Source: Trifolium pratense | Taxonomy: Eukaryota > Streptophyta > Magnoliopsida > Fabales > Fabaceae | Assembly (NCBI RefSeq): GCF_020283565.1 | Contig: NC_060062.1 | Location: forward strand, 29,014,251 to 29,078,250 | DNA length: 64,000 nucleotides | Direction: 5' to 3' | In this document: positions 1 to 11,355 of the stretch, in pieces | How positions within the stretch are numbered: position 1 is the first letter of the stretch | Layout of the letters: the number at the start of each line of letters is the position of its first letter | Translations under genes and position numbers: made by a program | The notes under the pieces: model-generated | What the model saw: the letters and a program-made list of their open reading frames with translations, nothing else | The model's database searches: none | What the model was told of the DNA's origin: nothing

Positions 1-825
1 TTAATATTTTATGTCTTTAAAAGAAGCTAGAAACGTTTTTATCTTTCAATAATCATTTTTATAAAATAAAATCGACATCCAAAATTGAATGTTAAATATC
101 ACTCTATAGCTAGCATTTTTGAGTTTTGATTAAAACACTGCACAAATTAGATTAAGATGTCAGATGTGCACCACACTTATTGCACATGCTTTATCACACT
201 TTTACCATAAACAGTACTATTGGTCTATTATGTGTTTAAATCAAATTTTTATTGTCGAAATGAACTTTCAGCATTTGTACAAGAAGCCAATCCATGTGAG
301 ATTATACAAACCATTACCAAAAATTCAAAAAGTACATATTTTTAGATATCATAAACCAAATTCACACACAATTTGTATGGTGCATTTGAAAAGATTAAAA
401 TTATTCTATTTTTTGTGAAAAGAGTATATGTTGAGCAACCGGTGAATAAGATAAAGTTCTCTTTGTAAAAACGATTTTTGGGAGAGGTTTCTGGATATTT
501 TTATACTTTTTATAAAGTGGAACATGAAATTTGTTCTTTATTAGAACTGATAGAGAGGTTTGTGAATGAGGTCGTGTTTGGTTATTTTAGAGCTTCGGTT
601 GAAAGTTTTTCTAGCTTCATTGTTGTAGAACCTGCTTCATTGGAGAATTACTTTTGGTACCCCAAGTTTTTTTGCATGTGCCGATAAATTATCAAAATAT
701 CTCTATCAGTTATTTAAACAACGAACTAAATCCGCTACATAGTGAATGTGTATAAAATATTCAAATCCACCAACGTTTAAGATTTCACACCCCCCAAAGA
801 CACCTTGAGAAATCGGTGTGCACCG
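1..825. other. AT-rich intergenic sequence, no gene seen
   Basis: No recognisable domain, terminal inverted repeat or RNA gene was found. Open frames at 164-418 and 478-687 lack recognisable protein motifs and are probably chance. The segment leads directly into a decayed reverse transcriptase fragment, so part of it may be older retroelement sequence. Confidence 0.5.
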
Positions 826-1094
826 TTGGTTTGAAAAATGCAGGTGCTACATACCAAAGAATGATGATCAAGATCTTCGAGAAAGAAATAAGGGATATGC
901 CGAAAGTCTCCATGAACGATATGATAGTGAAATCCTCAGAGGAAGCCTAACCATGAAGCCCACTTGTATGTTGTCTTCAACGTAAGAAAATACAATATGC
1001 GCCTTAACCCAGAAAAATGCACTTTTGATGTCAAAATAGAGAAATATTAGGGCTCTACATACGAAGAGAGGGATCGTAGCCAACCCGAACCAAT
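826..1094 (+). pseudogene. Decayed Ty3/gypsy reverse transcriptase fragment
   Basis: From position 828 the forward strand reads GLKNAGATYQRMM, the conserved segment just upstream of the catalytic motif in Ty3-type plant reverse transcriptases. It continues with a recognisable DMIVKSSEE, where the family usually has a YVDDMLVKS-like motif. After a frameshift it reads RKYNMRLNPEKCTF, also a conserved RT segment, and then meets a TAG stop. The catalytic DD pair is damaged (NDM instead of DDM). The fragment ends exactly where a hAT-like element is inserted at 1095. This order of motifs fits the Athila/Ogre side of Ty3. It is a non-functional relic. Confidence 0.7.
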
Positions 1095-1319
1095 TAGGGT
1101 TGTCAATTTGCATCCGTCAGAACGGATCCCCGCGGGGATTTCCCCGTTCTGAGCTCCGGAAACAGGGATGTTTTCCCGTGGCGGTAGGGATGGAGGCAAA
1201 AACTCCCCCGCAGACACTTCAGGATGGGAATCGGGGACGAAGCATCCGTCTCCATGGATTTCCCGAATCTGTCCATATATACTTAACTATATTTTTTTTG
1301 AACAAGATATACTTAACTA

Positions 1320-1385
<66 letters not shown>

Positions 1386-2207
1386 CGGCCATCTGTGTAA
1401 AATGTAAGTGGTTTGATGAAAACAAAAAAGTATAAATATTATTTTATTTTATTTTAGGGAAAAAATTATTAAGATAGAAGTTAAGAATAGTTTTAAAAAA
1501 ATGTAGAAGCTAAGAAGAGTTTTTTTATAAAAAAAACCATTAAGGATATTATGGGAATTAGAAAAAAAAGCTACACCAAAAATCAAATTTTCCATTTATA
1601 TATAGTAAGTATAGATTAAAAATAAAAAAAGTAACTGAGGAGTCAATTTCTAATTTGTCAAAAGTAACTCAGAAAGATGAACATGATTTTATTTTATAAT
1701 TGCAAGGAAACTCAGAAAGATAGACATGATTTTTTTGGATAATTGCTTAATATTTTGTCAAAAGTAACTTTATTTGTCTAATTTGGTTGGATATTTACCA
1801 ATTGCCAACACTTTTGAGATATTTTGGTTATTTTTTTTGTATGATTAGGCATATTTTGCTATACATTATGAAATATTTTGACTATTAAATTTTGTATAAT
1901 TATTAGTAGTCAAAGGCTTTTGCAATGTTTTTTGGTTATGAATGCATTATATGTTATTTTTATTTTTTAAAAAGAAAGATGCAAAAATTTTCCGTCAAAA
2001 ATTTTTTTTGACGGGAAAATATATAAATTTTGTTAATATTCAATATCTGTGGATCTCCACGGGTACCATGGGATCTGTTTGGATGGGAATTGAGACAAAT
2101 ATTTCCCCGTGGGGACGAAGATGAAGACAAAAACTCACCCGCAGACACTTCAGGGTGGGAAACAGTGAAACTTCCTCCGCACATTGCCCGTCCCGTTGAC
2201 ATCCCTA
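1095..2207. mobile_element. Non-autonomous hAT-like transposon, 1113 bp
   Basis: The left end reads TAGGGTTGTCAATTTGC and the right end, reverse-complemented, reads TAGGGATGTCAACGGG, a typical hAT terminal inverted repeat. It is flanked by a perfect 8-bp target duplication, GAACCAAT (1087-1094 and 2208-2215), the size expected of hAT elements. GC-rich subterminal blocks (about 1110-1270 and 2040-2195) share motifs such as ACTTCAGG(A/G)TGGGAA and CCCGCAGACA. The interior is AT-rich with an (ATT)n tract and no transposase. It inserted into the Ty3 RT relic. Confidence 0.88.
1319..1385. repeat. (ATT)n trinucleotide microsatellite
   Basis: About 22 consecutive ATT units inside the hAT-like element. 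Poly-Ile, poly-Leu or poly-Asn open frames across it are artefacts. Confidence 0.97.
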
Positions 2208-2267
2208 GAACCAATGTAACGCTATCCTTAGGATGGCTAGAACCAATGTAACGCTATCCTTAGGATG
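2206..2267. repeat. 32-bp tandem duplication at a transposon edge
   Basis: Two adjacent copies of a 32-bp unit beginning TAGAACCAATGTAACGC (2206 and 2238). The unit contains the last bases of the hAT-like element and its target duplication, so the duplication arose at or after insertion. Confidence 0.85.
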
Positions 2268-2354
2268 GAAACCCCATCCTCCAAAGAGCGGATCATGAAA
2301 CTCAATGGGATGCTCACTGAATAAATGTATTGTGTTTAGAGAATTAACCAAAAA

Positions 2355-2397
2355 AGAGTGAAATTTCTGCCCACCAAACTACTTAACAAAAAAAAAA
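2355..2397 (+). repeat. 5'-truncated SINE tail
   Basis: The stretch GAGTGAAATTTCT followed by CCACCAAACTACTTAACAA and a poly-A tail matches the 3' end of the tRNA-derived SINE at 52395-52526 (same GAGTGAAATTTCT and CCACCAAGCTACTTGAC words). Only about 40 bp of the 3' end is present. Confidence 0.65.
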
Positions 2398-2456
2398 GTC
2401 TTTTTACCTTATATTAGTAAAAAAAAAACTGTCTTTTATGAATAGAGTTACTCATT

Positions 2457-2503
2457 AATACATTTGTAGTATTTGTTTTTTTGACAAATACATTTGTAGT
2501 ATT
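2457..2503. repeat. Micro-insertion of a poly-T/GAC tail flanked by 17-bp duplication
   Basis: AATACATTTGTAGTATT occurs at 2457-2473 and 2487-2503 and flanks a 13-bp insert, TGTTTTTTTGACA (an A-tail in the reverse strand). The form matches a target-site duplication around a minimal retroposed tail. Confidence 0.7.
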
Positions 2504-2851
2504 AAATCAATAAAAACTATAAGTTTCCTTTTGTATATTTTTACCAAAGAAAGAAAATTTCCTTTTCAAATAAATTCACACATCAAATTTCATTTATATA
2601 TATTATACACGTACTAGTTTAGTAAAAAATATACCTACTACACTCCGATCAGAAAATCACTCTCTCACTTTACCTTATTGTATCTTCTCCAACGCGTTTT
2701 TCTATTTTTATATTTTTATATTTTCACACCCACTTTCTCAGTAACTTCTACTCATTTTTTTAATCTATATAACAAAACAAAAAATCAAAAACATTTTATA
2801 ATCCCTAAAACCTCTTTCTCAATTCACAAAGCTCAATTTCTTCATCAAACT

Positions 2852-2880
2852 CGTTTTTCTTTCTTTCTTTCTTTCTTTTT
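2852..2880 (+). repeat. CTTT-rich tract in NAC gene leader
   Basis: A pyrimidine-rich (CTTT)n stretch lies 18 bases upstream of the NAC start codon. Such tracts are common in plant 5' untranslated regions; no exact promoter element could be fixed in 2500-2850. Confidence 0.6.
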
Positions 2881-2897
2881 TCATCTCGCTCCGTGTA

Positions 2898-5800
2898 ATG
2901 GGTGCCGTCGGTGAGTGTTTACCTCCGCCGCACGCGGAGGAGCTGGCGGTTCTGTCTCTTAACAAGCTGCCGTTAGGTTTTCGGTTTCGTCCTACTGATG
3001 AGGAAGTCATCGATTACTATCTTCGACAGAAGATCAATGGAAACGGTGATGAAGTTTGGGTTATTCGTGAAGTTGATGTTTGTAAATGGGAGCCTTGGGA
3101 TTTACCTGGTAAATTTTATTTAATTTTTTTTTTTTCTTCTTCAAGTGTTCTTTAATTGTTTCTTGAATTTAGGTTTTTTCTATAATTTTTTTTTTGTGTT
3201 TTGACTTGTTCTAATTTGGATAAGCAAATATAGTCAACAGCATTTTGATTATGATCATATGAAGTTGTTTTAATTTTAATCAGTGGTTGTAATTTAATTT
3301 AACATTGTTTTTTGTGTAATTGAGCATGCTGAATGGGTGTTTTATGGAAAAATAATTGGGGAAAGTTAATTTGATTTGATGATTTTGTTGATGATGGTGT
3401 TTGTAGGGGGTTTTGTTGTATATTTATTAATGGCAATGAACATTAATTTTGGTGAAAATTGGGGGGAATTAATTTTGAATGTGGTTATTGTATTTGAATA
3501 TGATGGTTTTTTGTTTCAGTTGACTGAAAATTTTATGATTTTGTTGATGATGGGTTTTCTTGTAGAGTTATTAGTGGTAGTGAACATTAATTTTGGTGAA
3601 AATTGTGGGAAATTAATTTTGACTTGTTAGATCATGTGGTTATGCTATTCTAGATGATGGTTTTGTGTTTGTGTTTGTTTTGTTACGGAAGATTTGATGA
3701 TTTTGTTTTTGATGGTTTTTGTTGTTGTAGATTTGTCGGTGGTAAGAAACAAGGATCCAGAGTGGTTCTTCTTCTGTCCGCAGGATCGGAAGTATCCAAA
3801 TGGAAGTAGGTTGAACCGAGCAACAACTCATGGGTATTGGAAGGCAACTGGCAAGGATCGGCGGATTAAGTCTGGAAACACGTTGATTGGAATGAAGAAG
3901 ACTCTTGTTTTCTATGCTGGCCGTGCTCCGAAAGGGAAGAGGACCAATTGGGTTATGCATGAGTATAGGCCTACCTTGAAGGAGCTCGATGGTACCAACC
4001 CTGGACAGGTTTACTCTCATCTCCTCTTTTTTATTTTTTGTATTTGCTTTCACTGTTTTTAACCATGGCATTTTACATGAATTGGCTTTTTTTTTCTCTC
4101 TCATCGATGAATTTAAAATGTTGAGCTGTTTGTTAAGCTGTTCTTTTTATCTCCATGTTTGATGAATGATGATATTTTTCTTTCAATTGTGTCCTCGGTT
4201 CACGAGTGCCATAGAGTGGTCTTTTTTCATATTGTTACAAACTAACAAAGTATAGTTGACAAAGTTAACTATTCTAGTTTTGTTTCAACAAATTTGAGGA
4301 TTTTTTGCCTACTTCTCCCATTTGGTAAAGCAAAAAAAAGAGTTTTGAATTTGATTCTTCTCTGGGATGACTAATTTGAAGTATTTGCTGCTGACTTTGA
4401 GTCAATGATGTTGACTTTTGTATTTGCATCTATGCCTCTTTGAATTTCTAAATCTAAATGTTATTGTATTCTATTATCTTTTTCAACCCAATGCACCGGA
4501 TTACATCTACTGCAACTCCTCTTAACCTTTATATTGTTCTGGCGAACGTAAAGCTACTGTGTTTTTTGACTAGCTAAGCAATTTGATGTCAATGATGATA
4601 ATTATATGTTGCTAACTTTTCAATTTGGTTGATTTGACTTATGCCAGAACCCATATGTCATTTGTCGCTTGTTTAAGAAGCTAGATGAGAGTCTCGAAAG
4701 TTCAAATTGTGGTGAAGTGGAGCAGACTACTTCAAATCCTACGTCTGCAGAGTACTCTCCAGAAGATATACAGTCTGATCTAAATATGGTTCCTGTATCT
4801 TCCTCACCAGCCACAGAAGATTATAGGCACCTAGCAGCTATTCCTGAGAATTCTGAGGAGGCAATATCCAACGTTATAACCCCAGCTGATTGCTATAGCG
4901 ATGCATGCAATGCTTCTGATGCACAATATCAAATTGTAGAAGTACCAGCTGCAGAGGTTAGATGGGTTTACTGTAACTGGGTTTTAGTCAATTATTTTTT
5001 TCCATTTCCTTTACTTTTTTATTTGTCTCCATCCGTCTATTGATTTGAAGACACTGAATTTGTTGATTTAGTAACTATACTTGATGTTTACTACTTCAGG
5101 ATGATCAACTGTTGAATTTGGACATATTTGAGGACCCACAATTTGAGCCATTTGATGATAAATTATTCTCCCCGGTCCACGCACATTTTCCACGAGAGTT
5201 TAATTATCAACCCAACACCGAATTCGAATTTCAGTATGGTACAAATGAATTTCAGTATGGCACAAATGAAACAGATGTTTCACACTTTTTCAACTCGGCT
5301 GTTAATTGGGATGAGTTCTCCTATGAGGCGTCTAGTTCATGCTTCCTTAGTCATAAGGACAATGGTTCGTGCAGTGGCTCAGATGCGGAAATGGCCAAAA
5401 CGACGATGGTTAGTAACACTTCTGACCTTTTTTTTTCTCCTGGTCGCTCTATGTTTCTACCATCAGAATCATGGTTGTTAAGATCTATAGTTAAACCGTG
5501 AGATCCCACGATCTTACGTGTTGAGGGTGAGCCACCGTGCTGGAGCGCAGAGAAGATCGCAAGAATGGAGGAACGCGTGAAAGCGCAGAGAAACATCGTA
5601 AGATCGTGAAAGCAGAGATCTTCCACGCGTTGTTTTAGTTATGGGTTTATAAAGATTCAATTCAACCTGTTTCGCCCCGACCCATTTGATATGTTTTTAC
5701 CCGGTTCAAATTACACCGACCCGACCCGAAAACGAACCGCTTCACCTAAAAAGCTGCTCGTTGTGCATCTAACCCTGATTATGTGGGGAAAAGGAACAGT

Positions 5801-6945
5801 TTCACCTATAAACATGATTGCGTATCAAAAATATCATATGGAACTGGGAATTTTGCATCGAGCCTTGCATCCCTATCTCTATTCATCAACCGTATCACTA
5901 ATTTCATTAATGGTTGCTAATTATTCAATCGTATTCCCTAGGAGTATTGAAGTTATGTTGTTTAAAGAGTTATGTTAAAGAGTATTTTGGTTATGTTAAA
6001 GAGTATTGAAGTTTTTATGTTTAAGATTATGTTTAATATTAATGAAGTTTTTATGTTTAACAAAATTTGTGGGATCTTACGATCCTACGATCTACGATCT
6101 TTCTTTACCCAAACGATCTTTAGTGGGATCTCGATCCTGACAACCATGATCAGAATGACATTTGTTAGTTTTAAAAAACACCTAAGTGGTAGTTCTAACC
6201 CTTTTTTCTGTTAATGTTCTTAAGCTGATTTTTTTTTTTGATAATCTCTTAAGCTGATTGTTAATCTGCTTGTATGCTGCAGCATCTGCAAGCAGATTCA
6301 GGAAATAGTGATGTAGGATTGTTCCAGAACAACTCCCAGATGACTTTTTCAACTGATTTTAATATCGGCCAAACGCCCGCTGTGGTCAATGAATATGAGC
6401 AATCAACGAATTTGACAGCACGAGGTGACACTGGAATCATGTCAAGGACTCAACATGGACAGAGTGAACAGCCAAATATGAACCCACAAGGTAGTGCACC
6501 GAGAAGAATACAGTTGGAAGGATTTGTTACACATTCCCTTGCTTCTGAGGAGACGATAAAAGATGAAAGTTGTGCACCTGAATATGAGCAATCAAGGGAT
6601 ACTGTTGTCCAGGGTGGCACTGGAATCAGGGTAAGGACTCGACAAGGAAGAAACGAACAGCCAAACATGAACCCAGTGATGCAAGCACAAGGTAGTGCAC
6701 CGAGAAGATTACGATTGGGAGGATTTGTTACGCGTTCGATTGTTTCCGAGGAGACAACAAAAAATGAGAGTTCTGCACCAGAAAACCCTAACTCAGAAAC
6801 CATAATTCCCACAGTATTGGGCAGAAGGGTCCGTTACACATCAAAGAGATCCTCCAATCGTTCCATGTGGTTTTCTGTTCTTGCAGTTTCTGCCACTGTA
6901 CTGGTCTCACTTGTATTGCTTGTTAATATTTGGGGATATACTTAG
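2898..6945 (+). CDS. NAC transcription factor with C-terminal transmembrane anchor (NTL class)
   Basis: A five-exon model: 2898-3108, 3731-4008, 4648-4956, 5100-5408 and 6283-6945, all with GT-AG introns and a continuous frame of 589 residues. The NAC DNA-binding domain spans about residues 23-175: [75 protein letters not shown] and [11 protein letters not shown]. The last about 27 residues ([19 protein letters not shown] core) form a hydrophobic helix near the C terminus. By family knowledge such NTL proteins sit in ER or plasma membranes and are released by proteolysis to enter the nucleus in stress responses. Residues about 406-525, encoded by exon 5, hold an internal duplication of 63 codons (DNA 6391 and 6580). 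Intron 4 carries a hAT-like insertion. The exact ortholog is not assigned. Confidence 0.93.
5470..6148. mobile_element. hAT-like non-autonomous element in intron 4 of the NAC gene, 679 bp
   Basis: Terminal inverted repeats CATGGTTGTTAAGATC (left) and CATGGTTGTCAGGATC (right, reverse complement) extend imperfectly to GAGATCCCAC. The element is bounded by a perfect 8-bp duplication, ATCAGAAT (5462-5469 and 6149-6156), which indicates hAT-type insertion. The interior has GATCTTACGATC-like repeats and no transposase. It adds most of the length of this intron, and the splice sites on both sides are intact. Confidence 0.88.
6218..6259. repeat. Micro-insertion flanked by 13-bp duplication near NAC intron 4 acceptor
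   Basis: TCTTAAGCTGATT occurs at 6218-6230 and 6247-6259 around a 16-bp insert, TTTTTTTTTGATAATC. It lies 23 bases upstream of the exon 5 acceptor at 6281-6282 and lengthens the pyrimidine-rich stretch. Confidence 0.75.
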
Positions 6946-7486
6946 ATTTGAAACTGGTTATTAGCCACAATGATTCCTTGTGTAGAATTTACCTCAATTG
7001 CTTTTTTCAGCCAGTTAAGGAGGAATGTTGAGTTGGCTTTATTATATTTGTCGATAAGAACAATTATATAACCTTGTTAAAAAAAAAAAGAACAATTATG
7101 TAACATATATGTGCAATCATATGCAGTCTTGCAGAGTATAAATTTTTAGTTATCAGTTAACTTAGTGTACACCACGGTCAGATTCACATATACATATTCA
7201 CTGGTTCCGTTCTTTGTTGAGGTTCTTGAATTTCATAGGATAATAGATATTCTTAAATTGAAAATATAGGATTTAATTCATGCTAAATTTTAATATGGAA
7301 CACCTTTACATAATTATTTAAAATTGCAATGATGGCATACATTGTTATTTAGAAGTATAAGTTAAGGTGACTACTTTTCTTCCTTTACATAAATTGAGAG
7401 TAGTTGTCCATAGTTGACATGTCACCAATCAAATTCATTCACATGGAGTCAATTAAAGTCAAACATGTAATCAATTTTTTACCACA
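6946..7486. other. NAC 3' untranslated and downstream region
   Basis: AT-rich sequence after the TAG stop. A micro-insertion at 7056-7104 falls here. No clear polyadenylation signal could be singled out among the many A-rich words, and no second gene is visible. Confidence 0.5.
7056..7104. repeat. Micro-insertion CTTGTTAAAAAAAAA flanked by 17-bp duplication
   Basis: AAGAACAATTATATAAC (7056-7072) and AAGAACAATTATGTAAC (7088-7104) flank a 15-bp A-tailed insert. One substitution separates the two duplicates. Confidence 0.75.
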
Positions 7487-7894
7487 AAGTTATTTTGACT
7501 ATTTTTATTTTCAATTAATTATATTTTAGGTATCATATGAATGACATGATACTTTCAATCACAAGTGAAGCAGCTTTGGTGGAGGCTACAGGACTGCGGC
7601 GGAGATTGAATTTTCAGAAGCTTTTAATGGAGCTTGGAGGTGAAAGCTTTAAAGAAAAGAAGAACCAAGTTGTTTGAGAAAGAGACTGCGACGGAGATTG
7701 AATTTTCAGAAGCTTTTAATGAGCTTGGAGGTGAAAACTTTAAAGAAAAGAAGAATCAAGTTGTTTGAGAAAGAGGGCGACGAAAGTGGTAAAATAAAGT
7801 GAAGAAGATGTGAACAATTTTATCGGATGTAAATTCATAAAATATAATATCTAAAATATAATTAATTTAAAAATTAAAGTAGTCAAAATTACTT
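7487..7894. mobile_element. Long inverted-repeat element (MITE-like)
   Basis: About 53 bp at 7487-7540 matches the reverse complement of 7842-7894 at roughly 80%, sharing AATTAATTATATTTTAG. The centre contains a 92-bp tandem duplication. No clean target duplication was found, so the family is uncertain; long terminal inverted repeats would suit a Mutator-type derivative. Confidence 0.55.
7592..7774. repeat. 92-bp tandem duplication
   Basis: Two adjacent copies beginning GACTGCGGCGGAGATTG (7592) and GACTGCGACGGAGATTG (7684), differing by a few substitutions and one single-base deletion. They are more GC-rich than the surroundings and sit inside the inverted-repeat element. Confidence 0.88.
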
Positions 7895-8962
7895 TACATA
7901 TACATCTATTTTTTTACGGTTAAAAAACTTGAAATGTATTGTGACTAATCATATGGACCTTCTTTTTTTTTGACGAATAATCATATGGACCTTGGTATAC
8001 CAACAATTGGAAGTTAACGTATTTCTCCACTTTCACGCTTTTTGACATGTCGGTATTTCTCTAAAAGGATGTCAACGAAGTAGGATCTTTGGTGCTAGAA
8101 AACCAAAAGTTTCAAATGCAAATGGTATACATCTAGTCTAGAGACCTAAAAGACATTACATTATTATAATTGATTTTTATGATGATATTGATAATAAAAA
8201 TTTGATCAAAACTCTTGAAGAACGGTTAAATATGTTGGATAGCCAAAGTTTGTTTGAAATTGTAAGCTTAGTATTTCGATGAGGTACTAAAATATTTTGA
8301 TACGGACAAATATAATTTGTTGTGTACTAGAATGATTGTAATGTCACTTAACGTGAAAGATCATTCCATGTCTTAAAAAAAAGATGAGTTACTTGAATTG
8401 GTTTTGAAGTAGTATATTTTAGTTCAATTGAGGACACTATTGTATTTTACTAATTAGGTTAGTCGTGGTATTTTATTTTTGTCAATATCAATAAACTCAA
8501 AGATATTGGAACAAAGCAAAACATATAATTTGTACCTTACAAAAACATAATGGCATTCAATTATGTGAAAGTTTTAGCACTACATCAAGGAAGTTGAAAA
8601 TGTGTTTTTGCTGAGGTTTGTGATTCTATACATACAAGAAATTTGGAGAATATTGCATTCACGGCTATTTTAGAGAATGATAAAGTAAAGGAGATAAAAC
8701 GGATATTTCTACAAAACTGTTGTCAAGTAAAGCTTCCGATCAACTAATATAGAAGAATAATTGACCTCCTTCTTCTCAGATATAATTGTTTTTACGAGAC
8801 GGAAAAACAAATGTATCTTGCATTTTTTTCCTTCACAATAGTTTTATTCCGATGAATTTTCCTAGTAAAGTTTTTAATGAGATAGCTCAAACACAAATGA
8901 TGTTGTACTCTCTTTTTTCTTCACTAGAATTTTTTTCGATTGATTTTTTCTAATACAATTTT
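7895..8962. other. AT-rich intergenic sequence
   Basis: No coding signal on either strand. Contains the micro-insertion at 7946-7993. Otherwise nothing recognised. Confidence 0.5.
7946..7993. repeat. Micro-insertion CTTTTTTTTTGACGAA flanked by 16-bp duplication
   Basis: TAATCATATGGACCTT is repeated exactly at 7946-7961 and 7978-7993 around a 16-bp insert that reads as TTCGTC plus A-tail on the reverse strand. Confidence 0.8.
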
Positions 8963-9104
8963 TTTTTTGGCTTTCATAACCAGTTTAATCTGGTTCAGAG
9001 GTTCTTGCATCAAGTGGTTCTAGCCCCCTCCCGGTCGCAATTGTAGGGAATTGAACCGTGGTCCTTCCTACCAAGTTTAGCACCAATCACCACTAACGAT
9101 TGAG
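8963..9104 (-). mobile_element. tRNA-derived SINE
   Basis: On the reverse strand the element begins near TCAATCGTTAGTGGTG (A-box-like), carries the B-box-like GGTTCAATTCCC, and ends in a poly-A tail. It is flanked by near-perfect 17-bp duplications, TTTTCTAATAC(A/G)ATTTT (8946-8962 and 9105-9121). These features are diagnostic of a SINE retroposed by a LINE machinery. Confidence 0.8.
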
Positions 9105-9121
9105 TTTTCTAATACGATTTT

Positions 9122-10389
9122 AACGAGACATGTATTTGATGGACAAGTATTATAAATATTAAATATTGTTAGGAGAGATCTATATAGATCTATGTAATTA
9201 GCTTTAGTAAAAAAAAAAAAATCTATGTAATTGGCTGATTACATTTGCGGTTTGCCCTTTGTGTAAAATTTCTGTATCATTAATGTAACATATATTTTAT
9301 TTTTCTTCTCTTCTTTATCTATGATATTGCTTTTGTTTTAGATTAATTTCATGACAAATATGAGAAACGTTTTTTACGGTAAGCGTGAGAGAAACGTATC
9401 ATTGTAAGTTTTGTGTTATTTCTTTTCCACTGAGATATTTGCTTCAATAAAAAACGTGTCCAATTCACATACCAAATACTATGAAAATAATCACAAATGG
9501 ACAATTTAATGAAAAGGACTAAAAGAAAACATCACAACAAAACCATGGGCGAAAGGTAGAAACAGAATATGAACAATTGAGATGTATCAATCAATCAAAC
9601 GATAGTTCGGTATTATTTCCCAGTAATATATAACCTCTCAAATGTATCCATTCACATATTTATTATTATGAGAATGAAAAACACAAAAAACCTGATAAAA
9701 ACTTTGATTTTTGGATCAATTCTTTTTATAAAGATGAGGGCCAAAGTAAAAAAAAGAAATTACACTAGAATCATTTTAGAGGTAGTAATTCCCAATTTGT
9801 AATTGTAACTTGCAAAAATGTCAACCGATAATTCAAAGAACATCCAATATTTATCAAAGCATTTATACACTTGTTTATTTTCCAATAAGTATGAAAAATT
9901 TGCACTTTCAAATTTGTTTGGGAGAGAAGAACTCACTTTGTATGTCCCACAAGTTATCCGACGAAGATTAATCATCGGTACCACTGGAAACTTCATACCA
10001 AAATATCGGTAACAAAAAAAAAACTGCATCAAATGCATCTCCAACAAACGACAAATTTTCTTAATCATAGAACGACCAGTTGGACTATGTAATATAATAA
10101 AATTAACCACTTTCATTACCGCAATTGAATATATATTTTTTTTGTAATAAAAGAGGGCAAAGTTGAAGGAAAAAGAAACTACATATATAAATGAATACTC
10201 CTAGGCATGCAAGTATCGAATGTCACTAAGAGGAGTCATTGTAATATAAGCATGAATGGTACACATCGTAAGATTTGAGATGAGATTCCCTAGAAAAGTT
10301 GCACATTTGCAAATTCATAAGACCAAAAATCCAACAAATCAAAATAGGGGATGCTCGGCTAATTTGCATCTCCTTAAAACCATGTGAAC
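9122..10389. other. AT-rich intergenic sequence
   Basis: No gene recognised. Contains the micro-insertion at 9188-9236. The 118-codon reverse-strand frame at 9760-10116 has no recognisable motif and is treated as chance. Confidence 0.45.
9188..9236. repeat. Micro-insertion TTAGT plus A-tail flanked by 16-bp duplication
   Basis: ATCTATGTAATTAGCT (9188-9203) and ATCTATGTAATTGGCT (9221-9236) flank a 17-bp insert that is TTAGT followed by twelve A residues. Confidence 0.75.
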
Positions 10390-10600
10390 GAGCATCTTGA
10401 AATCACCTCTCCACAATAAGTTGTAAAAAAATCTACCTCCAAACCATTTCCATTCCCGCATTACATGTCCCACATCTCAACATAGAGAGCATCACAAGTT
10501 CTAATTTTTCTGATGTAGTTGGTCCTTCAACCAACATCCGTCAAAATCTCAAAACAGACCTTCAAACCCTGCAAGATCAATTGAATCTACAAGCTGGACA
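10390..10600 (-). pseudogene. RNase H-like domain relic of a non-LTR retrotransposon
   Basis: The reverse strand reads a segment close to KIRTCDALYVEMWDM, which resembles the KKIGTCDALHAEMWGL-type motif of the RNase H domain found at the end of plant LINE ORF2 proteins. It has in-frame stops just before and after. Only a weak fragment remains, and the call rests on this one motif. Confidence 0.4.
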
Positions 10601-11355
10601 AAACCATCATGTAACATCCCCCTACTCCCTTGAATAAAAACAACATAACCAGAACTCATTCTCTTTGCAAGCACAATGCAATGCATATTAAGCTTCACAA
10701 ATCTATCATGCGAAGACTGCGACCCAATGAAAGAAAGAAAGAAAGAATGTGGTCCCTTATTTCATTAGTTCTCATTACCAGATCATAATCATCTATCAAC
10801 CGCAAGACATACTCTAAAGTATAAACAACATAATAACCAACTACGGAAACAGAACCAGATAATTGCAAAATACAACAAAGAAACACATTTAAATAGTCTC
10901 ATAAGAACCAACAACAAAAGTTTGAGTCACTCAACAACATAAGGAACCAAAGTAGAATCACTTACTGTAAAAAGAAATATTTTGGAAACTAAAAAAATAG
11001 TCTCATATGAAGCAAATTTTCCAAAACATTAGTTTGAACCATACACTTGTTTGCACATGTTAAAACAACATTTGACTTTGGATTTATTTCGTATTAGGAA
11101 TATAAATAAACTATGATCTACGGTAACAAAGCCACATAATTGCAAAAGTAAACAAAGATCTTCACTTAGAATAGTGTCTCATAATAACCCATTTGCTCGG
11201 GTTTGACCAAATAAACAGAACCTGAAATTATCAAAGGAACAAAAAGAAAAACAAAACTCCAAACAATTATTCTGTCGCAAGTCAAACCATAATACTCAAT
11301 AACAAGAAATTCAACCCTCTTTCTAAAGCTTAAAGGGAGACAACACCAAATTTGA

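Noticed and set aside
1100..1435. Overlapping open frames with poly-Leu, poly-Ile and poly-Asn
   Set aside because: They read through the (ATT)n repeat inside the hAT-like element.
5691..6214. Open frames within NAC intron 4 as an alternative exon
   Set aside because: They lie wholly inside the hAT-like insertion, and splicing 5408 to 6283 restores the frame without them.
9760..10116. 118-codon reverse-strand frame
   Set aside because: No recognisable domain and a composition typical of chance frames in AT-rich DNA; an opposing frame overlaps it.
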